A stretch of DNA of 64,000 nt from Bin55 sp965220235. Lineage in GTDB: Bacteria; Pseudomonadota; Gammaproteobacteria; Pseudomonadales; Azotimanducaceae. The notes under the pieces are model-generated. The model did not search any database. It was not told where the DNA came from and saw only the letters and a program-made list of their open reading frames with translations. Location of the stretch: NCBI GenBank assembly GCA_965220235.1, contig OZ244815.1, forward strand, positions 1,550,001 through 1,614,000. Direction: 5' to 3'. Each line of letters begins with the position of its first letter. Positions within the stretch are counted from its first letter, which is position 1. A program made the position numbers and the translations under genes. Shown here one piece after another: positions 25,255 through 34,415 of the stretch.

Positions 25255-26026
25255 CAAGCGCGTCATAGCATGTCTAGATGTTAGGGACGGTAAACTCGCA
25301 AAGAGCATAAAGTTCGTGAACACCAAGGACATTGGTGATCCCGTAGAGAAAGCACGGGAGTACTATCTTGACGGACTCGACGAATTGGTGTTCTACGATA
25401 TTACCGCTTCGAGCGATCGTCGGAAGATCATGCTTGAGGTCGTTGAGCAAGTTGCACAGGAGGTTTTTATTCCGCTTTCAGTCGGTGGCGGCGTGCGCGA
25501 TGTGCAAGATGCGACGGACCTGCGCCTGGCGGGGGCGGAGAAGATCAACGTGAATACCGCAGCGGTCGAACGACCAGAATTGATTAGCGAATGTGCTGAT
25601 GCGATCGGTAGTCAAAATGTTGTTCTGTCGATGGACATAAAACGTGTGGGCGAAAATGAAGTTCAACCATCGGGATACGAAATCGTCACGCATGGCGGTC
25701 GTACTGATACGGGGCTGGATGCGCTAACATGGGCGACGGACGGAGAGAAATTGGGAGCTGGCGAGCTTGTCGTGAATTCAATCGATGCCGACGGTACACT
25801 TGATGGTTATGAGCTTGCGCTAACGCGAATGATCAGTGAAGCTGTGAGAATCCCTGTTATTGCCTCTGGTGGCGCAGGGAAACCGAACCACTTGCGAGAC
25901 GTATTAACGAAAGGCAAGGCCGATGCCGCATTGGTTGCTTCTATGGTTCACTACGGGACATATCAAGTGAGTGAACTCAAAAATTACCTTCACAATGAAG
26001 GCATTAAGGTACGACGCTCATGGTAA
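25247..26026 (+). CDS. hisF: Imidazole glycerol phosphate synthase, cyclase subunit
   Basis: The 259-residue (beta-alpha)8 barrel has catalytic Asp in VIACLDVRDGK and Asp in LSMDIKRVG. Phosphate-binding segments are FIPLSVGGGVRD, INVNTAAV, NSIDADGTLDGYE and VIASGGAGKP. It begins at TTG 25247 inside the last codons of hisH, which forces coupled translation. Wording such as KSIKF, DELVFYDITASS and SMVHYGTY resembles the HisF clade I associate with deltaproteobacteria more than the usual gammaproteobacterial enzyme, so the pair may have been transferred or may be a second copy with a different job. The oxidoreductase gene follows with a one-base overlap. Confidence 0.92.
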   Translation: MLSKRVIACLDVRDGKLAKSIKFVNTKDIGDPVEKAREYYLDGLDELVFYDITASSDRRKIMLEVVEQVAQEVFIPLSVGGGVRDVQDATDLRLAGAEKINVNTAAVERPELISECADAIGSQNVVLSMDIKRVGENEVQPSGYEIVTHGGRTDTGLDALTWATDGEKLGAGELVVNSIDADGTLDGYELALTRMISEAVRIPVIASGGAGKPNHLRDVLTKGKADAALVASMVHYGTYQVSELKNYLHNEGIKVRRSW

Positions 26027-26994
26027 TGCATGCCATAGAAATCGTGGACGACGAGTTGGTTTGGCAAGAAACCGAAAAACCGTCACCCGGGTTCGGTGAA
26101 GTCTTGATCAAGGTCCATGCCACGGCGATTAATCGTGCGGATTTAGCGCAGGTCGCAGGAGGATACCCGCCACCGCCTGGCGCTTCCAACATACTTGGTT
26201 TGGAATGTAGCGGGACCGTCGTTGAGATTGGTGATCAGGTTGGTTCGTTCGACTTAGGAGACGAGGTTTGTGCGTTGTTGTCTGGTGGCGGTTACGCTGA
26301 ATATGTCAGTGTCCCAGCAGGTCAGGTACTACCAAAACCTGATCGTTTAAACCTCATTGAAGCCGCAGCGTTGCCAGAGGTATTCGCGACGGCTTATTTG
26401 AATATCTTTATGGAAGCCAATGCGTCTGTTGGCGAGAGTGTTCTACTACATTCGGGAGCAAGTGGCGTTGGAACCGCAGCGATTCAACTCTGCAAGGCGT
26501 TTGGTAATCCTTGTTTCGTTACCGTTGGGTTCGATGCAAAGGTTCGAGCTTGTCAGAAGCTTGGTGCGACAGCTGGCTGCAATCGACGCGTCGAGGACTT
26601 CGAGGCGCGCGTACTTGAATGGACCGGCAACATGGGCGTGGACGTAATCCTCGACCCAGTAGGAGGTCGCTACCTAGCGTCGAATCTACGTTCCCTCGCG
26701 GTTGACGGACGCTTGGTTGTCATCGGGCTGATGGGAGGCGCGAACGCAACATTACCCCTCGGTCAAATGATGGTTAAACGGCAACGCGTGATCGGTTCAA
26801 CGCTTCGAGCGCGTTCTATCGAAGCGAAGTCGAAGGTTATGTCTCAGTTACGTGAACGAGTGTGGCCACGCATTGAAGAAGGCGACGTGAACGCGATCGT
26901 CGACCACACAATACCGATTGAGAATGCACAAGAGGCGCACGATTTATTACGCACAGACCAAACGATTGGAAAGGTAGTACTCGTCGCCGAGTGA
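26026..26994 (+). CDS. PIG3-type NAD(P)H quinone oxidoreductase
   Basis: This 322-residue medium-chain dehydrogenase lacks zinc ligands. The GroES-like N-terminal half has VHATAINRADLAQ, GGYPPPPGASNILGLE and LSGGGYAEY. The Rossmann half has LLHSGASGVGTAAIQLCKAFG and VDVILDPVGG. Enzymes of this type reduce quinones or unsaturated carbonyls with NADPH. The start ATG overlaps the hisF stop (TAATG); an in-frame ATG six bases earlier is also possible. It therefore forms an operon with hisH and hisF, though no metabolic link is evident. It is convergent with valS, with 48 bases between the stops. Confidence 0.9.
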   Translation: MHAIEIVDDELVWQETEKPSPGFGEVLIKVHATAINRADLAQVAGGYPPPPGASNILGLECSGTVVEIGDQVGSFDLGDEVCALLSGGGYAEYVSVPAGQVLPKPDRLNLIEAAALPEVFATAYLNIFMEANASVGESVLLHSGASGVGTAAIQLCKAFGNPCFVTVGFDAKVRACQKLGATAGCNRRVEDFEARVLEWTGNMGVDVILDPVGGRYLASNLRSLAVDGRLVVIGLMGGANATLPLGQMMVKRQRVIGSTLRARSIEAKSKVMSQLRERVWPRIEEGDVNAIVDHTIPIENAQEAHDLLRTDQTIGKVVLVAE

Positions 26995-27042
26995 CTGCAC
27001 CCTCAAAGGACGGGATTTGACGGTGTCTTGGATACGCTGACG

Positions 27043-29835
27043 TCAATCGGAACAGATCGTGTTCAGCTGCTCTTCAAGAACGCGGAGTTGCGACTCATAG
27101 GTTGATCGGCGATCTCGTTCCTTGGCTACAACGTCCTCTGGCGCGCGCGCGACGAAATTTTCGTTATTGAGTTTTCGGAGAGACTGCTCCAGATCCTTAG
27201 TCAACCGGTCGATTTCTTTTTGTAATCGTTTCATTTCCGCCTCGCGTTCCGCATCATCTTCAAACGGTAACGTGATACTTAGATGCCCGACGACTTGTGT
27301 TGAACCGATCGGGACCATCTCACCGCCGAGTAGCTCCAAACTGTCGATTTTCGCGAGACGGGCCAGTGGAATGCGAGTTTCTTCAGCAAAATCCCGATCA
27401 GCGTCCGTGTGACCTGTAATTTGAACCGTAACGTGGTTTCCGGGCGGAACTTGACGAACACTTCTAAGGTTGCGAATCGCGGTAACGATGTCTTGAAGCC
27501 ACGCAATTGCCTGCTCTGCGTGTTCGTCTAGTTGAAAATCATCCTCGCTTGGATACTCTGCAACCATGATCGTGTCCGAGTTCTTACCACAGAACGGCGC
27601 GATTTGCTGCCAGATGGTTTCCGTGATGTACGGGACCAATGGATGTAGTAACCGCATCAGCGACTCAAGTACGACGACTAATGTTGACTGCGCTGCAATG
27701 TACGAGTCCGAGCCTTTTTCCACATTGAACAAAATAGGCTTCGTTAGCTCTAGATACCAATCGCAATATCCATGCCATGCAAAGTGATAAAGCTGTTGCG
27801 CGAATCGATCGAAGCGATAGTCAGTGATCGCTTCCCGCGAAGCTCGGATAACTCTTGCTAGTTGTGACTTTACCCACCGGTCGGCGAGACCCTCATTCCC
27901 AGAGGCAACTTGAAAATCGGCGTCGACGTTCGTGAGTACGAACTTAGTTGCGTTCCACAGCTTATTGCAGAAAAAATGGTATCCCTCGACTTGCTGAAGG
28001 TCGAACGGATAACTGCTCTGTCCCGGCGATGCGATCGCACTGAACGTGAAACGAAGTGCGTCGGTACCGTAGGACGGAATTCCATCCGGGAAATCTCTGC
28101 GCGTATCGCGAGCGATTTTTTTCGCCAAACTCGCCTGGGTGAGGTTCGCCGTGCGCTTCGAAACGAGATCTTCACATGTGACCCCATCAATCACGTCGAT
28201 GGGGTCCAGCCCATTGCCTTTCGTTTTCGTCATCTTCTGCCCGTGCTTGTCGCGGACGAGCCCATGAACATAGACCTGCTTGAAGGGAACGTCGTCCGTA
28301 AAACGAAGGGTCATCATGATCATGCGAGCAACCCAAAAGAAAATGATGTCGTGCCCTGTGACGAGTACATCCGTCGGGTGAAATTTGCTCAAGTCGGGTG
28401 TTTCATCTGGCCAACCCATGGTGGCGAAGGTCCACAATGCACTTGAGAACCAAGTATCAAGGACGTCTTGATCGCGCGTAAGTGGAACTGAGTCATCAAG
28501 ATTGTTCTTGGCACGGGCGTCACTCTCGCTCCGACCAACGTAGACGTTGCCGTCGTTGTCATACCAGGCCGGAATCTGGTGCCCCCACCAAAGTTGACGA
28601 CTAATGGCCCAGTCCTTGATTTCTCGCATCCAGCTGAAGTAGACGTTCTCCCATCGCTTGGGTTCAAATCGAATCCGACCGCTTTCGACCGCTTCTATCG
28701 CCGGATCCGCGAGATCTTTAATCGCGACGAACCACTGATCCGTAAGCCAAGGTTCTAGGACCTCGCCTGAACGTTCACCGCGCGGAATTTGGACCGTGTA
28801 GTCCTCTCTCGTTTCCAATAGACCAAGCGAGTCGAGTTCTGAAATGACCTTGTCACGCGCAGTAAAACGACCCATGCCGCTGAATCGTTCCGGAACGTTC
28901 TCGTTTAAATGCGCAGTACTGGTGAAGATGTTGATGAGCTCAAGATCGTGTCGTGCACCGATCTCATTGTCATGAAAATCATGTGCTGGCGTGATCTTCA
29001 AACAGCCTGTTCCGAATTCAGGATCGACGTATTCGTCCGCAATAATCGGTAGTTCGCGATCGACAAGTGGAAGCGTCACGGTCTTGCCAATCAAATCTTG
29101 ATATCGTTCGTCATCGGGGTGAACTGCTATGCCAGTATCCCCTAACATGGTTTCCGGGCGGGTAGTAGCGACTACGAGATAGCTCTTGCCGTCTTGTGTG
29201 CGCGAACCATTGGTGAGTGGATAGCGCAAATGCCAGAGCGAACCTTTCTCATCTTCGCTAATGACCTCAAGATCGGAAAGCGCGGTTTCCATCGACGGAT
29301 CCCAATTCACGAGTCGCTTGCCTCGGTAGATGAGACCATCGTCATAAAGCCTCACGAAGACTTCTAGCACCGCGCGACAAAATCCTTCATCCATCGTGAA
29401 CCGTTCGCGGTCCCAATCGACGGAAGAGCCGATACGGCGCATTTGTTGCGTGATCGTGCCGCCAGCTTGGTCTCGCCACTGCCATACGCGATTCGTAAAC
29501 TCCTCGCGTCCTAGTTCCGCTGGTGAAGTACCCGCGGCACGTAGTTGCTCTGTGACAACCATTTGGGTTGCGATACCCGCATGGTCGGTACCCGTTTGCC
29601 AAAGCGTCTCTCGACCATCCATTCGGTGAAAGCGAGTCAGCAAGTCCATGATGGTGTGCTGAAACCCGTGCCCAAGATGTAACGTACCGGTGACGTTTGG
29701 CGGCGGGATGACGATGGCATACGGTTTACCGTTACCGCGCGGTGCGAAGTAACCGTTCGTTTCCCAGTCTTGGTAGATGTCTTGTTCGATGCGCCGTGGA
29801 TCGTACTTCGGATCCAGCTGCGGCTGTTTGCTCAT
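27043..29835 (-). CDS. valS: Valyl-tRNA synthetase
   Basis: This 930-residue class I synthetase has the HIGH box as HLGH (53-56, in NVTGTLHLGHGF) and the catalytic KMSKS loop as KMTKTKGN (about 535). The editing domain runs from about 200 to 340. A C-terminal coiled-coil arm (ERE AEMKRLQKEIDRL region, then RKLNNENFVARAPEDVV) is typical of ValS. It charges tRNA-Val in the cytoplasm. Both Ser residues of KMSKS are Thr here, a mild departure. In many gammaproteobacteria valS follows pepA-holC; here it is far from holC (35.5 kb) and on its own. Confidence 0.96.
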   Translation of the reverse strand: MSKQPQLDPKYDPRRIEQDIYQDWETNGYFAPRGNGKPYAIVIPPPNVTGTLHLGHGFQHTIMDLLTRFHRMDGRETLWQTGTDHAGIATQMVVTEQLRAAGTSPAELGREEFTNRVWQWRDQAGGTITQQMRRIGSSVDWDRERFTMDEGFCRAVLEVFVRLYDDGLIYRGKRLVNWDPSMETALSDLEVISEDEKGSLWHLRYPLTNGSRTQDGKSYLVVATTRPETMLGDTGIAVHPDDERYQDLIGKTVTLPLVDRELPIIADEYVDPEFGTGCLKITPAHDFHDNEIGARHDLELINIFTSTAHLNENVPERFSGMGRFTARDKVISELDSLGLLETREDYTVQIPRGERSGEVLEPWLTDQWFVAIKDLADPAIEAVESGRIRFEPKRWENVYFSWMREIKDWAISRQLWWGHQIPAWYDNDGNVYVGRSESDARAKNNLDDSVPLTRDQDVLDTWFSSALWTFATMGWPDETPDLSKFHPTDVLVTGHDIIFFWVARMIMMTLRFTDDVPFKQVYVHGLVRDKHGQKMTKTKGNGLDPIDVIDGVTCEDLVSKRTANLTQASLAKKIARDTRRDFPDGIPSYGTDALRFTFSAIASPGQSSYPFDLQQVEGYHFFCNKLWNATKFVLTNVDADFQVASGNEGLADRWVKSQLARVIRASREAITDYRFDRFAQQLYHFAWHGYCDWYLELTKPILFNVEKGSDSYIAAQSTLVVVLESLMRLLHPLVPYITETIWQQIAPFCGKNSDTIMVAEYPSEDDFQLDEHAEQAIAWLQDIVTAIRNLRSVRQVPPGNHVTVQITGHTDADRDFAEETRIPLARLAKIDSLELLGGEMVPIGSTQVVGHLSITLPFEDDAEREAEMKRLQKEIDRLTKDLEQSLRKLNNENFVARAPEDVVAKERDRRSTYESQLRVLEEQLNTICSD

Positions 29836-30000
29836 GTTTCGTGCAACCAGTCGTAGCCTACAAGAAAGCTCCTTTTGAGAGCTGGTCGTGAGGCGTTTTA
29901 AGTAAGGTTGTTGATGTGAAAAGTCAACAACGCGTTTCTATTCTATATAGGCGAATGAAGAACGCTCGTTGGCAAAGCTAACTTCGAGGTAGCTGGAAAC

Positions 30001-30041
30001 AAAAAGCGATCCTCGAGTATTCACTCGAGGATCGCTTTTTT
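30001..30041. terminator. Strong bidirectional terminator after katG
   Basis: A 17-base-pair perfect stem (core GCGATCCTCGAG / CTCGAGGATCGC, flanked by A and T runs) surrounds a TATTCA loop. On the minus strand it lies seven bases past the katG stop and ends in a T-run. The symmetric A/T flanks allow termination in either direction. It also shields valS from katG readthrough. Confidence 0.9.
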
Positions 30042-30047
30042 TGAACG

Positions 30048-32228
30048 TTACGCTACGTCAAACCGGTCAAGATCCATGACTTTCGCCCACGCAGCGACGA
30101 AGTCGTTTACAAAGTGCTCGCCGGCATCATCGCTGCCGTAAACCTCCGCAAGCGCTCGCAGTTGCGAGTTTGAACCGAAGATCAGGTCGACACGAGATGC
30201 AGTCCACTTGAGTTCGCCCGTAGATCGATCACGACCTTCGAAGGACATTTCGTCTTCAGAGGCGTCCCATTGGGTTCCCATATCGAGAAGGTTGGTAAAG
30301 AAGTCGTTCGACAGCGTGTCTGTACGACTCGTTAGTACTCCTTCTGCAGAACCATTGTGATTCGTGTTGAGTACACGCATACCACCCACGAGCACCGTCA
30401 TTTCTGGTGCCGTTAGACCGAGGATCTGCGTCTGGCCAATCAACCTATGCTCGGGCGATGCGCCGTTCGCATCTCCTGCGTAATTTCGAAATCCATCGGT
30501 TGTTGGTTCGAGTACCGCGAAGGATTCTTCATCCGTCTGATCGTCCGATGCGTCGTTTCGACCGGGTGTAAACGGTACGGCAACGTTGTGACCGCCATTG
30601 CTTGCGGCTCTTTCGATCGCAGCACAACCACCTAAGACGATCAAGTCCGCAATCGATACGCGCTTGTTACCGTCGGCTGAATCATTAAATGATTTTTGTA
30701 CCCCTTCAATGACTTCCAACGTCCGTGCGAGGCGATCAGGTTCGTTAACTTCCCAACCATTCTGTGGCGCGAGTCGAATCCGTGCTCCGTTCGCGCCACC
30801 ACGTAAGTCCGTACTGCGGAACGTACATGCAGAAGACCACGCAGTCGTGACGAGATCGGAAATCGACAAGCCGGAATCCAGGAGCTTGCTCTTTAACGAA
30901 TCGATGTCCTGCTGATTGACGAGATCGTGGTCGACATCAGGAATTGGATCCTGCCAGATCATTTGTTCATCTGGTACTTCGGAGCCTACGTAGCGCGATC
31001 GAGGTCCCATATCCCGGTGCGTCAGTTTGAACCATGCGCGAGCAAAAGCATCCTGCAATTGATCAGGATTCTCGTGGAATCGTCGCGAAATGGGCTCGTA
31101 GATCGGATCCATGCGCATCGCCATATCGGCCGTGGTCATGATGGGGGCATGGCGCTTGTTGGGATCATGAGCATCTGGTACCGTATCAGCACCAGCACCG
31201 TCCTTCGGAATCCATTGGTGGGCACCGGCTGGACTCTTCGATAACTCCCACTCGTACCCGAACAACGTATCGAAATAACCAGTGTCCCATTGAACCGGAT
31301 TCGGCGTCCATGCGCCTTCGATACCGCTGGTGATGGAATCACTTCCGTTTCCATTTCCGTGTGCACTCTTCCATCCCAAGCCTTGCTGCTCGATGTCGGC
31401 TCCTTCGGGTTCTCTACCAACCAGAGCTTCATCACCGGCGCCGTGGCACTTGCCGAACGTGTGTCCGCCTGCGACGAGTGCGACAGTTTCTTCATCGTTC
31501 ATCGCCATACGTCGAAACGTTTCTCGTATGTCGCGTCCGGAAGCGACAGGATCAGGCGTACCGTTCGGACCTTGCGGGTTGACATAGATCAATCCCATCT
31601 GGACCGCACCGAGTGGAACTTCAAGGTCGCGATCGCCACTATAGCGCTCGTCGCCTAGCCATTCGTTCTCTGATCCCCAGTAGATGTCCGCTTCTGCTTC
31701 GTAAATGTCTTCACGTCCACCACTGAAGCCAAACGTTGTTCCACCCATCGACTCGATGGCGCAATTCCCCGCGAGAATCATTAGATCGGACCATGAGAGC
31801 TTTCGACCGTACTTCTGTTTGACTGGCCATAGGACTCTGCGCGCCTTGTCGATATTGGCGTTGTCCGGCCAGCTATTTAGTGGTGCAAACCGAAGTGTTC
31901 CAGTTCGCGCACCACCGCGTCCGTCACCGATGCGATACGTTCCGGCACCATGCCACGCCATACGAATGAACAATGGTCCGTAATGACCATAGTCTGCCGG
32001 CCACCACGGTTGCGATGTGGTCATTGCTTCAATGACATCCTGCTTCACCGTTGGCAGATCCAGTGTGGCGAATTCCTTCGCGTAATCAAAGGAATCGTCC
32101 ATCGGGTCAGATGCCGACGAGTGTTGGTGTAGTAAATCTAGTCGGAGCTGATTAGGCCACCAATCGCGATTTGAAACATGCTGGCGGCCTGTGGATTGAC
32201 CGCCGAATGGGCATTCCGCCTCACTCAT
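30048..32228 (-). CDS. katG: Catalase-peroxidase
   Basis: This 726-residue duplicated class I peroxidase removes hydrogen peroxide. The distal haem site is seen in FIRMAWHGAGTYR (Arg, Trp, His), the proximal His in ALVAGGHTFGKCHG, and the covalent Met-Tyr-Trp partner Tyr in MGLIYVNPQGPNG. The second, haem-free half runs from about residue 420. A strong GGGGG ribosome site precedes ATG 32228. The gene is divergent from oxyR, with a sigma-70-like promoter (TTGATA-N16-TATGCT) next to a dyad in the intergenic space. Peroxide induction through OxyR is the likely control. Confidence 0.97.
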   Translation of the reverse strand: MSEAECPFGGQSTGRQHVSNRDWWPNQLRLDLLHQHSSASDPMDDSFDYAKEFATLDLPTVKQDVIEAMTTSQPWWPADYGHYGPLFIRMAWHGAGTYRIGDGRGGARTGTLRFAPLNSWPDNANIDKARRVLWPVKQKYGRKLSWSDLMILAGNCAIESMGGTTFGFSGGREDIYEAEADIYWGSENEWLGDERYSGDRDLEVPLGAVQMGLIYVNPQGPNGTPDPVASGRDIRETFRRMAMNDEETVALVAGGHTFGKCHGAGDEALVGREPEGADIEQQGLGWKSAHGNGNGSDSITSGIEGAWTPNPVQWDTGYFDTLFGYEWELSKSPAGAHQWIPKDGAGADTVPDAHDPNKRHAPIMTTADMAMRMDPIYEPISRRFHENPDQLQDAFARAWFKLTHRDMGPRSRYVGSEVPDEQMIWQDPIPDVDHDLVNQQDIDSLKSKLLDSGLSISDLVTTAWSSACTFRSTDLRGGANGARIRLAPQNGWEVNEPDRLARTLEVIEGVQKSFNDSADGNKRVSIADLIVLGGCAAIERAASNGGHNVAVPFTPGRNDASDDQTDEESFAVLEPTTDGFRNYAGDANGASPEHRLIGQTQILGLTAPEMTVLVGGMRVLNTNHNGSAEGVLTSRTDTLSNDFFTNLLDMGTQWDASEDEMSFEGRDRSTGELKWTASRVDLIFGSNSQLRALAEVYGSDDAGEHFVNDFVAAWAKVMDLDRFDVA

Positions 32229-32268
32229 ATTGTCCCCCTAGTTTGTGCTGAATTAGCTTGACTACGCA

Positions 32269-32340
32269 AGCATAACTAAAGCTCGTGTTCTATCAAAGCG
32301 ATTAATAATTGTTGTTACAATCGTAAAACACGAACATAGT
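32269..32340. promoter_or_regulatory. Divergent katG-oxyR promoters with candidate OxyR site
   Basis: On the minus strand TTGATA (32291-32296) and TATGCT (32269-32274), 16 bases apart, form a katG promoter. On the plus strand TTGTTA (32312-32317) and CATAGT (32335-32340), 17 bases apart, form an oxyR promoter. A palindrome, ATTGT-TGTT-ACAAT (32308-32321), lies just upstream of the katG -35 box and overlaps the oxyR -35 box. That geometry suits an activator of katG that represses its own gene. The boxes are seen; OxyR binding is inferred. Confidence 0.55.
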
Positions 32341-32354
32341 TAGGTACTTGAAAA

Positions 32355-33260
32355 ATGAAGCGTCTACCGACACTAAAGCAACTTCAGTACCTAGTTGCGC
32401 TCGCAGAAACACGTCATTTTAGGCGTGCCGCTGAACTCTGTTTTATTACGCAGTCGACACTTAGCGCCGGGATTCGTGATTTAGAGTCCGTCCTGGAGGT
32501 CGAGGTGGCGGAACGCACGAATCGGCAAGTTTTGCTTACCCGCGTTGGTGAGCGCATTGCTGAAAAGGCACGCGAGCTCCTGCGGGACGCCGAGGATGTC
32601 ATGGACATTGCGAGAGCTAGCCGTGCACCGATGACCGGTGAGATACGTTTAGGTGTCATTCCGACGATTGGACCTTTTTTCCTACCGACCGTGATGCCTG
32701 CGCTTCGGGCTAGGTTTCAAGGTTTGAAGCTGTACTTGAGAGAAGACCGGACGCTTCAGCTGCTCTCTCGACTTGCTGACGGCGAACTCGATCTAGTCGT
32801 GATCGCGCTGCCATTCGACACGGGTGATTTTCGCGTTGAAGTCCTCTTCGAGGACGAGTTGTTTTTGGCGTGTGCGCGGAATCACCCGTTGGCGGGGCAA
32901 GAAGCCATTGATCTCGAATCGCTTGACATCGATCAGTTGATATTGTTGGAAGAAGGCCACTGCCTTCGCGATCAAACGCTCGAATTTTGTCCCGATCGTA
33001 ATCTAAGAACCAGTAGCCCGTTTGAAGCTACGAGCCTGCATACTCTCGTGCAAATGGTTGCAGCCGACATCGGTGTAGCCCTCATACCGAAGCTTGCCGT
33101 CGACGCTTCTATTACAAACGGAGCGAACGTCGCGCTTGCGCGCACAAAGATGCCTGCGTTTCGCCAAATCGGCGTCGCTTGGCGGTCGTCGTCGCTTCGG
33201 ACCCAAGACTTTCAAACACTTACGCGGTTTTTCAGAGAAATATTCACGCGACTCAGTTAG
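32355..33260 (+). CDS. oxyR: Peroxide-sensing regulator OxyR
   Basis: This 301-residue LysR-family protein has the N-terminal helix-turn-helix (LPTLKQLQYLVALAETRHF then ITQSTLSAGIRDLE). The OxyR redox motif EEGHCLRDQTLEFC holds two Cys nine residues apart (about 203 and 212), matching Cys199/Cys208 of E. coli. Peroxide would form the disulfide and switch on target genes, first of all divergent katG. Its promoter overlaps a dyad that OxyR probably binds, which would give autorepression. Confidence 0.95.
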   Translation: MKRLPTLKQLQYLVALAETRHFRRAAELCFITQSTLSAGIRDLESVLEVEVAERTNRQVLLTRVGERIAEKARELLRDAEDVMDIARASRAPMTGEIRLGVIPTIGPFFLPTVMPALRARFQGLKLYLREDRTLQLLSRLADGELDLVVIALPFDTGDFRVEVLFEDELFLACARNHPLAGQEAIDLESLDIDQLILLEEGHCLRDQTLEFCPDRNLRTSSPFEATSLHTLVQMVAADIGVALIPKLAVDASITNGANVALARTKMPAFRQIGVAWRSSSLRTQDFQTLTRFFREIFTRLS

Positions 33261-33378
33261 AGGTATGCCTGCGGGATCCTTGATTTGATTAGGCGAAAGA
33301 CCTTGGATGAGTGAGTTGATGACATGCGAATCCCGTGAGAGTTGTCGGGTCTCCAAACCTTCTAAAATAGTCTCCACT

Positions 33379-33720
33379 ATGGATCGACATATCCCAATGA
33401 CGCCTCACTCTCGAGCGCTCTTGGAACACCGTGAAGAGCTTCTTGAAGAGGCAAAACGATGTGACTTAACCAATGTGCGGGTGTTCGGTTCGATGGCCCG
33501 CGGCGACGCGGACGAGGATAGCGATATCGATCTTTTAGTAACGGTAGTTCCTAATTCGAAGCTAGGGTTTGGACTTTTTGGGCTGCCGGCGCTCGTTGAA
33601 AAACTAACCGGGCGAAGAGTCGATATGTTGTTCGACGATCAGCTAGAACCGAAGCCTGGGGATTTGCCATCACGGGCGATGGTGCGAAAGTCAATTCTGG
33701 AGGACGCAGTCCCATTGTGA
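33379..33720 (+). CDS. mntA: MntA-like minimal nucleotidyltransferase antitoxin
   Basis: The 113-residue protein has the MNT-superfamily motif GSMARGDADEDSDID, an exact GSX10DXD, in which the acidic residues bind Mg-ATP, followed by LLVTVVPN. In type VII toxin-antitoxin pairs MntA AMPylates a tyrosine of the HepT toxin and silences it. An in-frame ATG at 33307 would add 24 residues, but ATG 33379 better matches the family length. The hepT gene overlaps its stop by four bases (GTGA). The pair sits directly after oxyR, a typical insertion spot for such accessory modules. Confidence 0.85.
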   Translation: MDRHIPMTPHSRALLEHREELLEEAKRCDLTNVRVFGSMARGDADEDSDIDLLVTVVPNSKLGFGLFGLPALVEKLTGRRVDMLFDDQLEPKPGDLPSRAMVRKSILEDAVPL

Positions 33721-34094
33721 AGGCGTCTCCTGAAGAACGGGACGTAGAAGAGCTTGAGTTTATCGCTGAGAGCATTCAGAAAGTCTTGAAGTGGACTGCT
33801 ACGGGACGAACGGCATTGAATGATGAGATACTAGGCGAAGCTATAGATAGTCGTATGCGAAAGTTGGCCGAATCAACACAAAGGCTAAGTACATCTCTCA
33901 AGGAAAGCGAACCGGACATCGCATGGCATCAGATTTCCGCTTTCCGAAACGTGATGACGCATGATTATCACGAAATTAATCGCGATATTCTTTGGGGAGC
34001 AATTATTCGAGATCTTCCCAACCTCAGAGACGCGATCGGACGTATGCTCCTAAAAACAAAGTCGAAAACTCACTTGAGTAAGAATCAGAAGTAG
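33717..34094 (+). CDS. hepT: HepT-like HEPN-domain toxin
   Basis: This 125-residue all-helical protein of the HEPN (DUF86) family carries the RNase motif RNVMTHDY, an exact RX4HXY. The Tyr two residues after His is the residue that the partner MntA modifies in characterised systems. Unmodified HepT acts as a metal-independent RNase that stops growth. It starts at GTG inside the mntA stop codon, so both are co-translated. A small UUCG-loop hairpin (GAAGT-TTCG-ACTTC) follows the stop. The lysine-rich tail TKSKTHLSKNQK is not part of the fold. Confidence 0.85.
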   Translation: MKASPEERDVEELEFIAESIQKVLKWTATGRTALNDEILGEAIDSRMRKLAESTQRLSTSLKESEPDIAWHQISAFRNVMTHDYHEINRDILWGAIIRDLPNLRDAIGRMLLKTKSKTHLSKNQK

Positions 34095-34415
34095 GAAGTT
34101 TCGACTTCTATCCAAAGCACTATATAACCCTCCTATTTAGGTCGGAGACTAGAGATGCGGACTTGGAATTTCCGCAGCACACTAACGGCACTTAAGGTAA
34201 CAACACGCTTCTCGTTTCTTCCACGAGGCACCCGTCTCAGTCGACTTTACTAAGATACCGTCGAACTTCGGGAGCTACACCGCGGGTTCAAATATTGACT
34301 AGAGCTAATCGACTGAACATACCTATTCGGTCGAGTATCTTCTTTCGCAAGGTTTCTGATAAGACGAGGAACCCTGACTAGACGAGTGTATTAATACGAC
34401 GATCTGATCTGAAGG
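34095..34415. other. Gene-free region after the toxin-antitoxin pair
   Basis: In 321 bases between convergent hepT and the ankyrin gene I find no coding frame, tRNA or strong terminator. A five-base-pair stem with a TTCG loop lies at its left edge (34095-34108). Confidence 0.5.

Noticed and set aside
27910..28446. 178-codon plus-strand frame antisense to valS
   Set aside because: The opposite strand encodes the conserved ValS core; the product has no recognisable domain.
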